A stretch of 37,478 bases of DNA from a virus: positions 1 through 37,478 of IMG/VR virus record IMGVR_UViG_3300037258_000773; one strand, written 5' to 3'. The notes beneath the pieces were generated by a model. It was not told the DNA's origin. It did no database searches and worked only from the letters and a program-made list of their open reading frames with translations. The first letter of the stretch is position 1, and the number at the start of each line of letters is the position of its first letter. A program made the translations under genes and the position numbers. This document shows, in pieces, positions 1-7,866 of the stretch.

Positions 1-127
1 AATGTTTATCAAACCATGGAAGAATTGGCTTCCAATGTGCCCATAAAAAATAAGGAGCCTGTCAAAAAAGCGGTTCAAGGTGCCATTGATTATCTGGAGA
101 AATTTCCTCTCTTGGATGAGCAAAAAA
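1..127. repeat. Terminal overlap, copy 1 (circular contig)
   Basis: Bases 1-127 are identical to bases 37352-37478. One open frame reads through both copies without interruption, so the simplest reading is that a circular assembly was cut open with one k-mer-sized overlap left on. The true circle is then 37,351 bp. An exact length of 127 fits a common assembler k-mer size better than a physical phage terminal repeat, which would also be unusual in the middle of a virion gene. Confidence 0.93.
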
Positions 128-846
128 AGTTTATCGAGTTCATGAAGGACGGTCTCACAAAACTTGATAAGGCAGACACGGCTGACTTCTTTACTGGCTT
201 CTATCGCAATCTAGGAAAGGCAGGTAATTGGGGTGATCCTAAACAGAAAGAACATTTGCTCGGTCTTGTGAAAGAAGGGATTAAAAAGACATTTGCTGAA
301 TCGGGTCCAGAAGCGGCGAAATTTGGCAAATACTTCGATAAAACAAATGAGGTGTGGAAACATTGGCTAAATACGCGTGACCTCATGGAAACGATCGAAA
401 AGGCTTCTACAGTTGAAGGAATGAATTTCAAGAAGATGGCTCACATTCTCAATGATCCTAAAAATCATGAACTAGCTAAGAAAGTCTTAGGCCCAGAACA
501 GTTAGAGAACATAAAAACAATCACGAAAGGTGCAGACGCTATAGAATCTCTATTGAAACAGATTAAACCTGCCGATAAGACTTCTAAAGCCATCAAAACT
601 TTGGAAGGTATTCGAGCTTTTGTTACCGGTGATTGGAAAACTCTCGGAGTTCTCATGGGACTCGGAGCAGCTAAAAGTCTTTCTACAAAACTTTTAACTG
701 ACCCTAAATCACAAAATATCATGAAAAAACTAATTATTGCTGCGAAGAATAACTCTGCTCAACAGGCGGCTATTTTAGCTCAGGAATTAGTTGAAGAAAT
801 CGACCTCGAGCCACAGAAAAACAGTAGCTCCCAAAATAAACCATAA
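1..846 (+). CDS. Candidate ejection protein, C-terminal part (gene continues from 36398)
   Basis: This is the end of a 599-aa protein that begins at 36398 and crosses the join of the circle. The frame at base 1 continues exactly the frame at 37352. The ATG at 16 is internal and has no ribosome binding site, so it is not the real start. The part shown here is mostly charged, helical-looking sequence rich in Lys, Glu and Leu, with a short Gly/Ala/Leu-rich segment (GVLMGLGAAKSL) that could touch a membrane, and a polar Gln/Asn/Ser tail. It closes the tail and ejection block and converges on the SPFH gene, leaving only about 12 bases between stops. An internal virion protein delivered with the DNA is the best guess from position and composition. 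No catalytic domain was recognised. Confidence 0.8.
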   Translation, partial: NVYQTMEELASNVPIKNKEPVKKAVQGAIDYLEKFPLLDEQKKFIEFMKDGLTKLDKADTADFFTGFYRNLGKAGNWGDPKQKEHLLGLVKEGIKKTFAESGPEAAKFGKYFDKTNEVWKHWLNTRDLMETIEKASTVEGMNFKKMAHILNDPKNHELAKKVLGPEQLENIKTITKGADAIESLLKQIKPADKTSKAIKTLEGIRAFVTGDWKTLGVLMGLGAAKSLSTKLLTDPKSQNIMKKLIIAAKNNSAQQAAILAQELVEEIDLEPQKNSSSQNKP

Positions 847-858
847 AATAATCATTTT

Positions 859-1707
859 TTATTTCACCTGAATGAATGGCGTTACTCCACTGGTGACAGA
901 AGGTAATTTTCCATCCCATTTCTGTACTGCTTGCCATTGAATCAATTCAGCTGTGACAGATTGGGATAAAAGAGTATTGGCCTTCGATTCAGATTCAGCC
1001 TGAACAATGGCACAACGAGCTTGACCCTCTGCCTTAGCAATCTGCTTTTTAGCCTCAGCTTCTGCCTCTCTCAACTCATTCTCTCTTTGTTGAGCTCTTT
1101 GATTGGCTTCGATTTTCGAGTTCAAAGCAGCGATAACATTCTGAGGAAAGTGAAATCTTCTTATTAGATAGATTCTGCTCATTTCAATGCCAATAGGCGC
1201 TAAGTCTTCTCTGACGTGTTTTTCGACATCTTCGAAGAAGGATTCTTTTCCGGAATATAAGTCTTCTATTCGAGTCTTCGAAGCAGATTTATTAACAGCG
1301 TCCCGAATGAAATTCCGAATGAAAACATGAGTAATCTCATCCATGCCTCTTCTGTAGCGTTGGAATATAAGAGGAATAGACTCAGGACGAAGATGGTAGG
1401 TGATACCAATATCAGCTGAAACAGCCATGCCTTCAGAAGTTTGAAAATTGAATCCTTCACTTTCACCTTCCCATGTATCATTTTGTTCGAATATTGGAAA
1501 TTCATACACAGAGCGCCAAGGAGCAATCCAGTGCATGCCGACGTGTAATTCTTTTGATTCCACTCCTTTATTGTCTCCCAAAAGATCTACAACTACGCCT
1601 ACGTAGCCAGGAGATATCATTTTGAAGCAAAAGCCCCATAGTAAAAACAATGGAAGTCCAATAATTGCTGCCCACGCGTAATAGAAACTATTTGGTTTTT
1701 TCTTCAT
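859..1707 (-). CDS. SPFH/Band 7 (prohibitin-like) membrane protein
   Basis: This 282-aa protein has one N-terminal membrane segment (about residues 10-30), followed by an SPFH-type domain: a GYVGVVVDLLG strand near residue 34, GMHWIAPWRSVYEFPIF, and an MAVSADIGITYHLRP strand. The C-terminal part is a long Ala/Glu/Lys/Gln-rich coiled coil (about 195-240) typical of prohibitins and stomatins. Family knowledge: such proteins form ring-shaped scaffolds on membranes and regulate membrane proteases or organise lipid domains. It is the last gene of a minus-strand operon behind three tiny membrane proteins, 9 bases after the 60-aa gene and with an AGGCGG-like Shine-Dalgarno (SD). A job on the host membrane during lysis control, superinfection exclusion or protection from host proteases is inference. 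The family call is firm; the phage role is unknown. Confidence 0.88.
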   Translation of the reverse strand: MKKKPNSFYYAWAAIIGLPLFLLWGFCFKMISPGYVGVVVDLLGDNKGVESKELHVGMHWIAPWRSVYEFPIFEQNDTWEGESEGFNFQTSEGMAVSADIGITYHLRPESIPLIFQRYRRGMDEITHVFIRNFIRDAVNKSASKTRIEDLYSGKESFFEDVEKHVREDLAPIGIEMSRIYLIRRFHFPQNVIAALNSKIEANQRAQQRENELREAEAEAKKQIAKAEGQARCAIVQAESESKANTLLSQSVTAELIQWQAVQKWDGKLPSVTSGVTPFIQVK

Positions 1708-1716
1708 ATTGCCGCC

Positions 1717-1899
1717 TTACTTTTCCTTTGATTTTTTAGCTTCCATCATGGCTTCTTTGAGGGTTTTTCCTGTGGCTAAGTAGAAAATCCTTTCATCCAT
1801 GGTGTCGATACGTTTTTCAAGTTCACTTGTTTTGTAAGATACAATTGCCCATACACCTCCAAGAACAGAAAGTACTGTGCATATAGCTGTCCAATCCAT
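1717..1899 (-). CDS. Small one-helix membrane protein, holin-like (60 aa)
   Basis: Not recognised as a named family. The peptide starts MDW and has a single hydrophobic segment (about residues 5-22, with VLSVLGGVWAIV), followed by a charged amphipathic helix (ELEKRIDTMDERIFYL) and a very basic tail. This plan, a short N-terminal membrane anchor plus a cytoplasmic coiled coil, fits small phage holin-like or antiholin-like proteins. It sits between a 59-aa gene of the same plan and the SPFH gene, in one tight minus-strand operon with an AGGAGACA ribosome binding site. Lysis timing is a guess; a membrane partner for the SPFH protein is equally possible. Confidence 0.65.
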   Translation of the reverse strand: MDWTAICTVLSVLGGVWAIVSYKTSELEKRIDTMDERIFYLATGKTLKEAMMEAKKSKEK

Positions 1900-1907
1900 A
1901 TTGTCTC

Positions 1908-2087
1908 CTATTTTTCTACGTTGTTCGAGGCTAATTCTGCTGGCATAATTTGCTTCATGACCAATACGGCTTTAATTACCGCCACGTCTTTTTCTATTTC
2001 ATTGAATTTTCCATTCATCCAAACCATTGAACTGACTATGCCACCTAGTATTACCGCAGTATCCGTGTGCCTTTTAAACCAATCCAT
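1908..2087 (-). CDS. Small one-helix membrane protein (59 aa)
   Basis: This short gene encodes a peptide starting MDWFKRHTDTAVILGG and ending ASNNVEK. It has one hydrophobic stretch (about residues 9-24) and then an Asn/Glu/Lys/Ile-rich helix (GKFNEIEKDVAVIKAVL). It matches both neighbours in size, order of parts and even the MDW start, which suggests ancient duplication or repeated recruitment of the same design. The gap to the next gene is 8 bases, and the stop codon sits inside the next gene's SD region (AATAGGAGACA). The function is unknown; a holin-like or membrane-anchored accessory role is possible. Confidence 0.62.
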   Translation of the reverse strand: MDWFKRHTDTAVILGGIVSSMVWMNGKFNEIEKDVAVIKAVLVMKQIMPAELASNNVEK

Positions 2088-2088
2088 A

Positions 2089-2286
2089 TTATTTTCTATT
2101 CCTTTCTTCTATAGCGCATAATCTTCCGTGGAAATCTTTCATCTCCATTTGAATTGCTTCTAGTAATCTGACTGTTTCTTTTCTATTTTCTTCCGAGCGA
2201 TTTGTTGCCCACATAAATAATGTGATCGTCGTGCCTATGTTCGCAACTGCTACGCCGATAACTGTTAAAACTTGAATCATGTCCAT
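2089..2286 (-). CDS. Small one-helix membrane protein with coiled coil (65 aa)
   Basis: The N-terminal half is hydrophobic (MDMIQVLTVIGVAVANIGTT up to about residue 26). The rest is a charged helix rich in Glu, Arg and Lys (EENRKETVRLLEAIQMEMK) with heptad-like spacing. It is the first of three consecutive mini-membrane proteins and lies 12 bases after the HTH gene, preceded by AGGAGAAAAATATC. It resembles many unnamed small phage membrane proteins encoded near lysis or tail genes. I cannot assign a function; holin is one option, and an anchor recruiting the SPFH protein is another. Confidence 0.65.
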   Translation of the reverse strand: MDMIQVLTVIGVAVANIGTTITLFMWATNRSEENRKETVRLLEAIQMEMKDFHGRLCAIEERNRK

Positions 2287-2298
2287 GATATTTTTCTC

Positions 2299-2496
2299 CT
2301 ATCTTTTCTTGTTCTCGCACATGCCTTGTAGTTGCAAGCGTTCTAATTCTGATTCGGCAATTCTATAGGGAGCCTTCTTTCCAGGACTCGGTCGACTGGC
2401 AAATATTTTTCCTTGCTTAATCGATCTTCTAACTGTCGATGGATGCATCTTAATGCGCTTGGAGAATTCTTCTACTGTAAGAAAATTTACGTTCAT
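2299..2496 (-). CDS. Helix-turn-helix DNA-binding protein (excisionase/MerR-like, 65 aa)
   Basis: The sequence FLTVEEFSKRIKMHPSTVRR followed by SIKQGKIFASRPSPGKKAPYRIAESELERL is the classic layout of the HTH_17/excisionase-like winged-helix fold: a recognition helix, a glycine wing, then the YRI..SELERL closing helix. Such proteins bind DNA as excisionases or small transcription regulators. No integrase gene exists in this genome, so a regulator is more likely than an excisionase. It is the first gene of the minus-strand operon that includes the three mini-membrane proteins and the SPFH gene, with SD AGGAGTAACT. It may regulate its own promoter, or the divergent fibre genes across the 140-bp gap. 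Confidence 0.82.
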   Translation of the reverse strand: MNVNFLTVEEFSKRIKMHPSTVRRSIKQGKIFASRPSPGKKAPYRIAESELERLQLQGMCENKKR

Positions 2497-2519
2497 AGTT
2501 ACTCCTGCTTTAGGCGCAC

Positions 2520-2548
2520 AGTATCACATATTGCTCAATAGACGTCAA
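2520..2548 (-). promoter_or_regulatory. Predicted sigma70-type promoter of the HTH/SPFH operon
   Basis: On the minus strand a TTGACG -35 box (2543-2548) and a GATACT -10 box (2520-2525) stand 17 bases apart, just upstream of the HTH gene start at 2496. The neighbouring 2550-2580 stretch is very AT-rich (TATATATATT) and lies between divergent genes, so operator sites or the opposite promoter may be there. I found no convincing plus-strand promoter for the fibre genes. Confidence 0.5.
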
Positions 2549-2636
2549 CATTCATGTATTCAATAAATATATATATTGACCAGTAAGAAATTTATGCAGC
2601 AATTTTCAATTTTGAGCCCTTAATAGGAGTATTTTT

Positions 2637-3539
2637 ATGGCCAAGATGTTTCAAGTTTATGGTATCGGGCAGGCTCTTATACCTGTATTACCACCACCAC
2701 TTCCGTTTGCAAACCCTCCAAATAGCAACCAAACCAATTATGAGATTGGTCAGATAGCGTATTCGCCAGCCCCAATACCAACAGCTTTTTATATCTATGG
2801 AGGTGCTGGCAATTGGGTTGAGCTTGCAACCAGTGCTGGAGGTGTTCTTTCAGTAACTGGAACAGCGAATCAGATTCTAGCTTCTCCCACAACTGGAAGT
2901 GTAGTCCTTTCCTTAATAGGCCCTTATACTCCTTCTACATATACGGCCCACGGTGTATTACTTGGAGAAGGAACCAGTTCGATAGTTGCTACAGCTGTCG
3001 GTACTACGGGTCAGGTTTTGACCGGCTCTACGGCCGCTAATCCTGCCTTCTCGGCCATTGGAACAAACTCCGGCCTGACAGCTCACGGGGTATTAATAGC
3101 AGAAGGAACGGGAGCTTTTGTAGCGACAGCTGCGGGTTCTGCGGGTCAATTCTTAGTCTCCGGAGGAGCGTCGGCTGATCCGACTTGGCAAACAGCTACA
3201 CCGCAATTGACAGCTACACCTGTTGCTGGAACTTCTCAAGCCATGACGTCTAATCATTCATACGTGGCTAATAATAGCGCATTAACGACATTCACTTTAC
3301 CCACTACTTCTGCGGTAGGGGACATCTTACAGATTGTAGGTAGCGCCTTGAATACAGGTGGTTGGACGATCACATATACAACGGGTCAGATTATTTGGGG
3401 TCCAGCGGGCAGTTCCACTATAACTACAGGTAATGCAGCTTCGGCAACAGCTGCGGCTCAGTCGGTAACTTTATCATGTGTCGTCGCAAATACAACTTGG
3501 GTAATCACTGCTAATAGCGGAACAATAACTCTAACGTAA
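2637..3539 (+). CDS. Tail fibre or adhesin-type protein with AHGVL repeats (300 aa)
   Basis: The protein is rich in Gly, Ala, Ser and Thr and almost free of charge, as expected for beta-structured fibre proteins. It holds two copies of a motif starting AHGVL (near residues 102 and 149), each followed by GEGT or AEGT, a VATA strand and a GQ(V/F)L turn. This repeat type is frequent in phage fibre and baseplate-like proteins. The C-terminal half (TLPTTSAVGDILQIVG, then GGWTITYTTGQII) resembles a beta-sandwich or beta-helix cap. It is the first gene of the four-gene fibre block, with a TAATAGGAG ribosome binding site, and the next gene follows after 10 bases. Function in host recognition is inferred. 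Confidence 0.7.
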   Translation: MAKMFQVYGIGQALIPVLPPPLPFANPPNSNQTNYEIGQIAYSPAPIPTAFYIYGGAGNWVELATSAGGVLSVTGTANQILASPTTGSVVLSLIGPYTPSTYTAHGVLLGEGTSSIVATAVGTTGQVLTGSTAANPAFSAIGTNSGLTAHGVLIAEGTGAFVATAAGSAGQFLVSGGASADPTWQTATPQLTATPVAGTSQAMTSNHSYVANNSALTTFTLPTTSAVGDILQIVGSALNTGGWTITYTTGQIIWGPAGSSTITTGNAASATAAAQSVTLSCVVANTTWVITANSGTITLT

Positions 3540-3549
3540 TAGGAGTGTT

Positions 3550-3873
3550 ATGTCATCAAACCAAAGTATATCGGCACGATGCGCACCAGAATTAGCAGCT
3601 ACCATGACAGGAAGTTTCGCTACTATTGGAACGCTTCTTTATAATCCGGTTCAAATAATATTTGATAATCAAGGAACGGTTCCAGTCGCCATTTCAGCCG
3701 ATGGTGGAACGACAACTTGGAGAACTTTTCCAGCTGGTGAAGCTTTGGTTCTTGATATGCGAGGCAATCATGGAATAGCGGCGAATTTCACCTTCGATGT
3801 AGGCACAACATTTTCAGGCAATGGAGCCTCGGGAACTTTCTCTATTTCCTACACGTATGCTAACCCTTATTAG
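3550..3873 (+). CDS. Small virion surface-type protein (107 aa)
   Basis: A compact, nearly all-beta protein with few charged residues (IIFDNQGTVPVAISADGG, then TFPAGEALVLDMRGN and GTTFSGNGASGTFSISYTYA). This looks like a single beta-sandwich of the kind used for capsid decoration or fibre attachment. It is translationally linked to the fibre genes on both sides (10-base gap before, 8 after; SD AGGAGTGTT). No family was recognised; a fibre-associated or head-surface role is inferred from company and composition. Confidence 0.6.
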   Translation: MSSNQSISARCAPELAATMTGSFATIGTLLYNPVQIIFDNQGTVPVAISADGGTTTWRTFPAGEALVLDMRGNHGIAANFTFDVGTTFSGNGASGTFSISYTYANPY

Positions 3874-3881
3874 GAGGCTTT

Positions 3882-4436
3882 GTGAGTCAAATTTATAAAG
3901 CTGCCACTTCGAATCCTCCTCCTCCCGGATTTGTTGTATCTCTAACTCCAGATTTAGGAGCCGCTGTCGTGCCTAACGGCAGTGGGACAATTAATCTCAC
4001 TGGACTTCCTACTGGGACGGCGCAATCTACTGCCGATAGCAACTTTGAAACTTTCAATGCTGGCACTAGCACAATGCAAATTGCTCATCGATATCAAGGA
4101 GGTGCAACTACCACCGATGGTACAACTCCGGTTACAATTCTTACCATCCCCGTAACTGTTGCATCTACTATGAATATTACTGCTCAACTATCTGGTATTA
4201 ATTCAGCTCCAGCAGGTGTTGGAGGAGAAATTTCCGGAACAGTATTTAGAGGGGGAGCAGGAGCAACACTATTGGGAGTGCCGGACAAGGTGGTTAGGTC
4301 ATCTGTTGCTTTATCAGCGGCTACTTTTGATGTTAATGCTTCAGGAAATAATTTAATAGTTACAGTAACAGGGGTAGCAGCAACTAATATTGAATGGTAT
4401 ATCATTGCTCAAATCGTAAACCAATCTTTTATTTAG
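3882..4436 (+). CDS. Fibre-block beta-rich protein (184 aa), GTG start
   Basis: Translation most likely starts at GTG 3882, eight bases behind the previous stop and directly after a strong TAGGAGG SD. The N-terminal third contains a short linker like those of phage fibre proteins (PDLGAAVVPNGSGTINLTG); the rest is Thr/Ile/Val-rich beta sequence with almost no charge. The order of a linker followed by a compact domain suggests a tail-fibre-tip or receptor-binding module, but there is no recognisable fold signature. It lies between a 107-aa beta protein and the giant YadA-like fibre. Confidence 0.6.
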   Translation: MSQIYKAATSNPPPPGFVVSLTPDLGAAVVPNGSGTINLTGLPTGTAQSTADSNFETFNAGTSTMQIAHRYQGGATTTDGTTPVTILTIPVTVASTMNITAQLSGINSAPAGVGGEISGTVFRGGAGATLLGVPDKVVRSSVALSAATFDVNASGNNLIVTVTGVAATNIEWYIIAQIVNQSFI

Positions 4437-4461
4437 GAATAATAGGAAAAATAGGAAAAAT

Positions 4462-7332
4462 ATGCCGGGTTTTAATCGAGATACCACAGGTGCAACGAAT
4501 CAAAACGTAGTCTACGCAGATAACGTCGATTTTTCAGGTAGTACTGCACCAACGCCGACAGTAACTACTGACGGACAGCTTTTAATAGGATCTTCAGTTG
4601 TTCCGAATATTCGAGTAGGATCGCTTACCTCTACTGGAGGAAGCATCACAATTACTCCCGGTCATGGAACGATCAATCTTGAAACTGCTAGTGGCAGTGG
4701 AATAATTATCATTGATGGAAATACCGGTTCCGTTACAGGATCGACAGTCACAATTGAGACTCCAGCATCTACAGGCACATTGAATTTTAGTGGTTCTGGA
4801 ACTGTACTGACATTGAATTTATTGGATGGAAGCAACGATCTAGCGATAGGTTCTTCTTCTATATCCACAGGTGGAAATGCAATAGCGTTAGGAACTAGCG
4901 CAAACGCTACTGGTAGTTCTTCAATAGTCATTGGAAATGATCCCACAGACGTCGGCCAGGCAAATTCCATTGTAATTGGAAACACCGCAGTAATCTCTGG
5001 AACAGCTTCGGATAATATATGCATTGGTACTTCTGCGAATTCCCAAGGAGGAAGTTCCATTTCCATAGGAAAATCATCAATTACAGCTTTTGGAGGCATT
5101 GCGATAGGAGATTCAAGTGGCGCTGCTCAAGCGGGGTCTATTTCTTTAGGAAATAATGCAACTGCGGGATCAACAGGTTCCAATCAAGCTATTGGAAGCA
5201 GTGCTGCAGCCTTGGCAGGAGATTCTACGGTGATAGGAACATCAGCAACTGATAGTGCTGGAATAGGGAACATCGTAATAGGCAAAACTGCCGTGGGAGG
5301 ATCCGGAGGCTCTAGTATTATTGTTGGTATTTCTTCAGGAAATGCAAATGCAACAGGCAGCAGTAATATAACTATTGGAAATGCTGGTGTATCAGCAGAA
5401 ACAAATACAATCAGAATAGGAACACAGGGATCAGGATCTTTCGAGCAAGATGCATGTTATATATCTGGAATTGCTGGAGTAACTGTTTCTAATACCAATG
5501 TTGTCACCATTGATACTGTCACAGGTCAACTTGGATCACAAGCGGCCGGAGGAGGAGGAATAACTACCATTAATGGAGACACAGGATCGGTAACAGGATC
5601 AACTATTTCGATTATTTCGAATGTAGCGGCGCTGGGAGCAGGTTCCACAGTTCAATTTACAGGAAGTGGAACGACTTTGACCTATTCAAATACGGATGGC
5701 TCCGGAAATATGGCCATAGGGCTTCTATCTGGAAATCCTGCCACTACAGGAAGCAGAAATAATGCTTTTGGCTTCCAGGCTCAGACTTCTGTGACCACTG
5801 GAACTAATAACGTAGCTGTTGGGCCGTTTAGTTCATTTTCTATAGCTGATGGGGTTGGGAACGTTTCTGTTGGAGATGGATCACTAATATTCACTTCTTC
5901 TGGAAATCACAACACTGTGGTGGGCGCAAGTGCTGCACAAGGAAACCCAGGCGGTTCTTCAAATACTGCTATAGGATATGAAGCGCTCCAACAATGTAAT
6001 ACTGGGAACAACAATACTGCGTTAGGATTCCAGGCGGCTCACGCTTACACAGGAGCTGAATCTTCTAATATTATGATTTCAAATATCGGTGTAAATGGTG
6101 AATCCAATGTCATAAGAATTGGAAGCCAAGGGACGGGAGGAGGACAGCAAGCAAGTTGTTACATTGCTGGTATTAACAATACTAATTCTTCTGGTTTCAC
6201 TTCGCCTCTGGGTGTATTCGTTGACTCTTCCACGGGACAACTCGGTTACGGATCTGGCGGAGGAAGTGGTATAACTACAATTAACGGAGATACGGGTTCT
6301 GCCACTGGATCAACAGTCACTTTGAATGCCAATTCAAATAGCGGTTCATCGGTGAATTTTTCTGCTTCTGGGGCCACTGTGGATCTAAATGTTACTGATG
6401 CTAATTTCAATACAATAATAGGAACTGGGGCAGGGAATGGGTCTATAACTGGCACAGGTAATGTGATGTTGGGATATCAAGCTTTTGCTGCCGCTGGAGG
6501 GGATACCAATAATATAGGTATTGGATATCAAGCATTAAATGGTGCAAACGGATCTGTAAATAATGTTGCAATTGGACTTTTAGCCGCATCTACTAGTAAC
6601 TTTCAAGGTATTCGTAACGTACTCATTGGAAATAACGCCGGACAAGCATTTACACTCGCATCAAATAATACAGGATGTGGTTACGCTTCATTATCGACTG
6701 TTAATTCTGGAGGTCACAATACGGCTTTGGGACAATATTCTTTGGCTTCATTGACAAGCGGAAGTAATAATATCGCTATTGGTATAAGTAACACTAATGG
6801 TGGCACTGCTTATACTTCTTCTGAATCAAATAATATTGTCATCGGAAATTCTGGAACTGTCGGAGAGTCTAGCATCATAAGAATTGGTACGCAAGGAACT
6901 GGAACCGGACAGCAAAATAAATGTTACATTGCGGGCATTGAGAGTGCGACTTATTCAGCAGGTTCACCTACTCCAGCTCTAACTTATTGCGATACTTCCG
7001 ATGGTCAACTCGTATCTACTCGAGCCATTGCATCAGCCACAGCAACTAGTACATTCGGCTCTTTAGTAGTCGGTACGGGACGTCAAAATACCGCCAATTA
7101 CGCCATTCTGGTCAACGTTAGTATGGCCATCACATCCGCAACGGGAGCTACGATTGTCATGGGGGTCGGATCAACTAGCACGCCTACTACTAACACGATA
7201 GTAGCTTCTTTTTCTGTGGCAGAAACGATCTCCTTCAGCGCCTTCGTTCCAGCAGGTTACTACATGCTGGTTAACACAACAGGAACTATAGTGGTCGGGT
7301 CAATAACCACTCAAGCTTGCGCAGTGGGATGA
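4462..7332 (+). CDS. Giant fibre protein with YadA-like head repeats (956 aa)
   Basis: Three similar modules follow each other. Each begins with a GITTINGDTGS-type linker (nt about 4705, 5555 and 6267), then a short beta domain, then a ladder of strands ending in (A/V/C)IG, such as SSIVIG, NSIVIG, DNICIG, SSISIG and GGIAIG. Each closes with a conserved block containing IRIG(T/S)QG and CYI(A/S)GI. Ladders of SxAIG strands are the hallmark of trimeric autotransporter (YadA) heads, so a trimeric left-handed beta-roll fibre is expected. The last 100 residues form a distinct hydrophobic beta domain (YAILVNVSMAI, FVPAGYYMLVN), perhaps the receptor-binding tip. It is the last gene of the fibre block, with an AATAGG ribosome binding site. 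Adhesion to the host is inferred. Confidence 0.82.
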   Translation: MPGFNRDTTGATNQNVVYADNVDFSGSTAPTPTVTTDGQLLIGSSVVPNIRVGSLTSTGGSITITPGHGTINLETASGSGIIIIDGNTGSVTGSTVTIETPASTGTLNFSGSGTVLTLNLLDGSNDLAIGSSSISTGGNAIALGTSANATGSSSIVIGNDPTDVGQANSIVIGNTAVISGTASDNICIGTSANSQGGSSISIGKSSITAFGGIAIGDSSGAAQAGSISLGNNATAGSTGSNQAIGSSAAALAGDSTVIGTSATDSAGIGNIVIGKTAVGGSGGSSIIVGISSGNANATGSSNITIGNAGVSAETNTIRIGTQGSGSFEQDACYISGIAGVTVSNTNVVTIDTVTGQLGSQAAGGGGITTINGDTGSVTGSTISIISNVAALGAGSTVQFTGSGTTLTYSNTDGSGNMAIGLLSGNPATTGSRNNAFGFQAQTSVTTGTNNVAVGPFSSFSIADGVGNVSVGDGSLIFTSSGNHNTVVGASAAQGNPGGSSNTAIGYEALQQCNTGNNNTALGFQAAHAYTGAESSNIMISNIGVNGESNVIRIGSQGTGGGQQASCYIAGINNTNSSGFTSPLGVFVDSSTGQLGYGSGGGSGITTINGDTGSATGSTVTLNANSNSGSSVNFSASGATVDLNVTDANFNTIIGTGAGNGSITGTGNVMLGYQAFAAAGGDTNNIGIGYQALNGANGSVNNVAIGLLAASTSNFQGIRNVLIGNNAGQAFTLASNNTGCGYASLSTVNSGGHNTALGQYSLASLTSGSNNIAIGISNTNGGTAYTSSESNNIVIGNSGTVGESSIIRIGTQGTGTGQQNKCYIAGIESATYSAGSPTPALTYCDTSDGQLVSTRAIASATATSTFGSLVVGTGRQNTANYAILVNVSMAITSATGATIVMGVGSTSTPTTNTIVASFSVAETISFSAFVPAGYYMLVNTTGTIVVGSITTQACAVG

Positions 7333-7376
7333 TCTATTTTATCCTTTGCGGGGTCCCAGAAAAAACCCTCGAAATC

Positions 7377-7712
7377 CTAGAATGCCAAGAATTCGTCGTA
7401 TACCCATTCAAACGTCTCGTCATCTATGTCCAAGCTGCCTTGAGTCAACTTTTCTCTGATAGCGGTTAAAAACACGGTTAAATTCGCAAATTGAAGACCT
7501 TCGGTGTCGCACAGAATTTTTAATTCCTTCAATAGATCAACCATGGTTTGAAGATCAGTTTCAGCCTCCATGCGGTCCTTCAAATCGAGGAATTGATTAA
7601 CACTGGAGTCAGTTCTGTGAAGGTACGGCACATGAGATTGTGGACTTATTCCCCAAGCACATGCGCAAGCATACACAAACCAAAAACAAATAAACTGACG
7701 TATGTCCAACAT
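7377..7712 (-). CDS. Exported helical protein (111 aa)
   Basis: The start at 7712 has an AGGAAAAATAGC ribosome binding site and gives a peptide with a signal-like N-terminus (MLDIRQFICFWFVYACACAWG). A mature helical part follows, rich in Leu, Asp and Glu (about 85 residues). The gene overlaps the end of the upstream 71-aa membrane protein gene by 67 bases in another frame, a large but tolerable overlap because both have their own start signals. No family was recognised. A periplasmic or membrane-associated lysis accessory, or an envelope protein, is possible given its partner. Confidence 0.55.
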   Translation of the reverse strand: MLDIRQFICFWFVYACACAWGISPQSHVPYLHRTDSSVNQFLDLKDRMEAETDLQTMVDLLKELKILCDTEGLQFANLTVFLTAIREKLTQGSLDIDDETFEWVYDEFLAF

Positions 7713-7861
7713 GCTATTTTTCCTAGTTTTTTGTTGTTGTGATCGACCCCAAGAGCTTCCAAAATTCCATAGAGGCTAATAGTCATAGTTATTCCAATGC
7801 CCATGGATAGTACTATGCACAGAATCAGATTCCATAAAAACTCATATAATTGTTCGAACAT
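7646..7861 (-). CDS. Two-helix membrane protein, holin candidate (71 aa)
   Basis: The peptide has two clear membrane segments (about residues 8-32 with LILCIVLSMGIGITMTISL, and 47-68 with ACWTYVSLFVFGLCMLAHVLG), joined by a short polar loop (DHNNKKLG). This size and topology are typical of class II phage holins, which open the inner membrane at lysis. It is followed by an overlapping exported protein and preceded by two further exported proteins, so the block 7377-8371 looks like an envelope or lysis cassette. No recognisable endolysin stands beside it, which keeps the holin call tentative. Confidence 0.6.
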   Translation of the reverse strand: MFEQLYEFLWNLILCIVLSMGIGITMTISLYGILEALGVDHNNKKLGKIACWTYVSLFVFGLCMLAHVLGE

Positions 7862-7866
7862 AATAA

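Noticed and set aside
1-127. Physical direct terminal repeat of the virion DNA
   Set aside because: Exactly 127 bases, a usual assembly k-mer length, and position inside a virion gene favour an assembly overlap; cannot be fully excluded without reads.
4662-5099. A 145-codon minus-strand open frame inside the big fibre gene
   Set aside because: Proline/glutamate-rich shadow of the Gly/Ser/Ile repeats on the other strand; no ribosome binding site and similar shadows recur at each repeat module.
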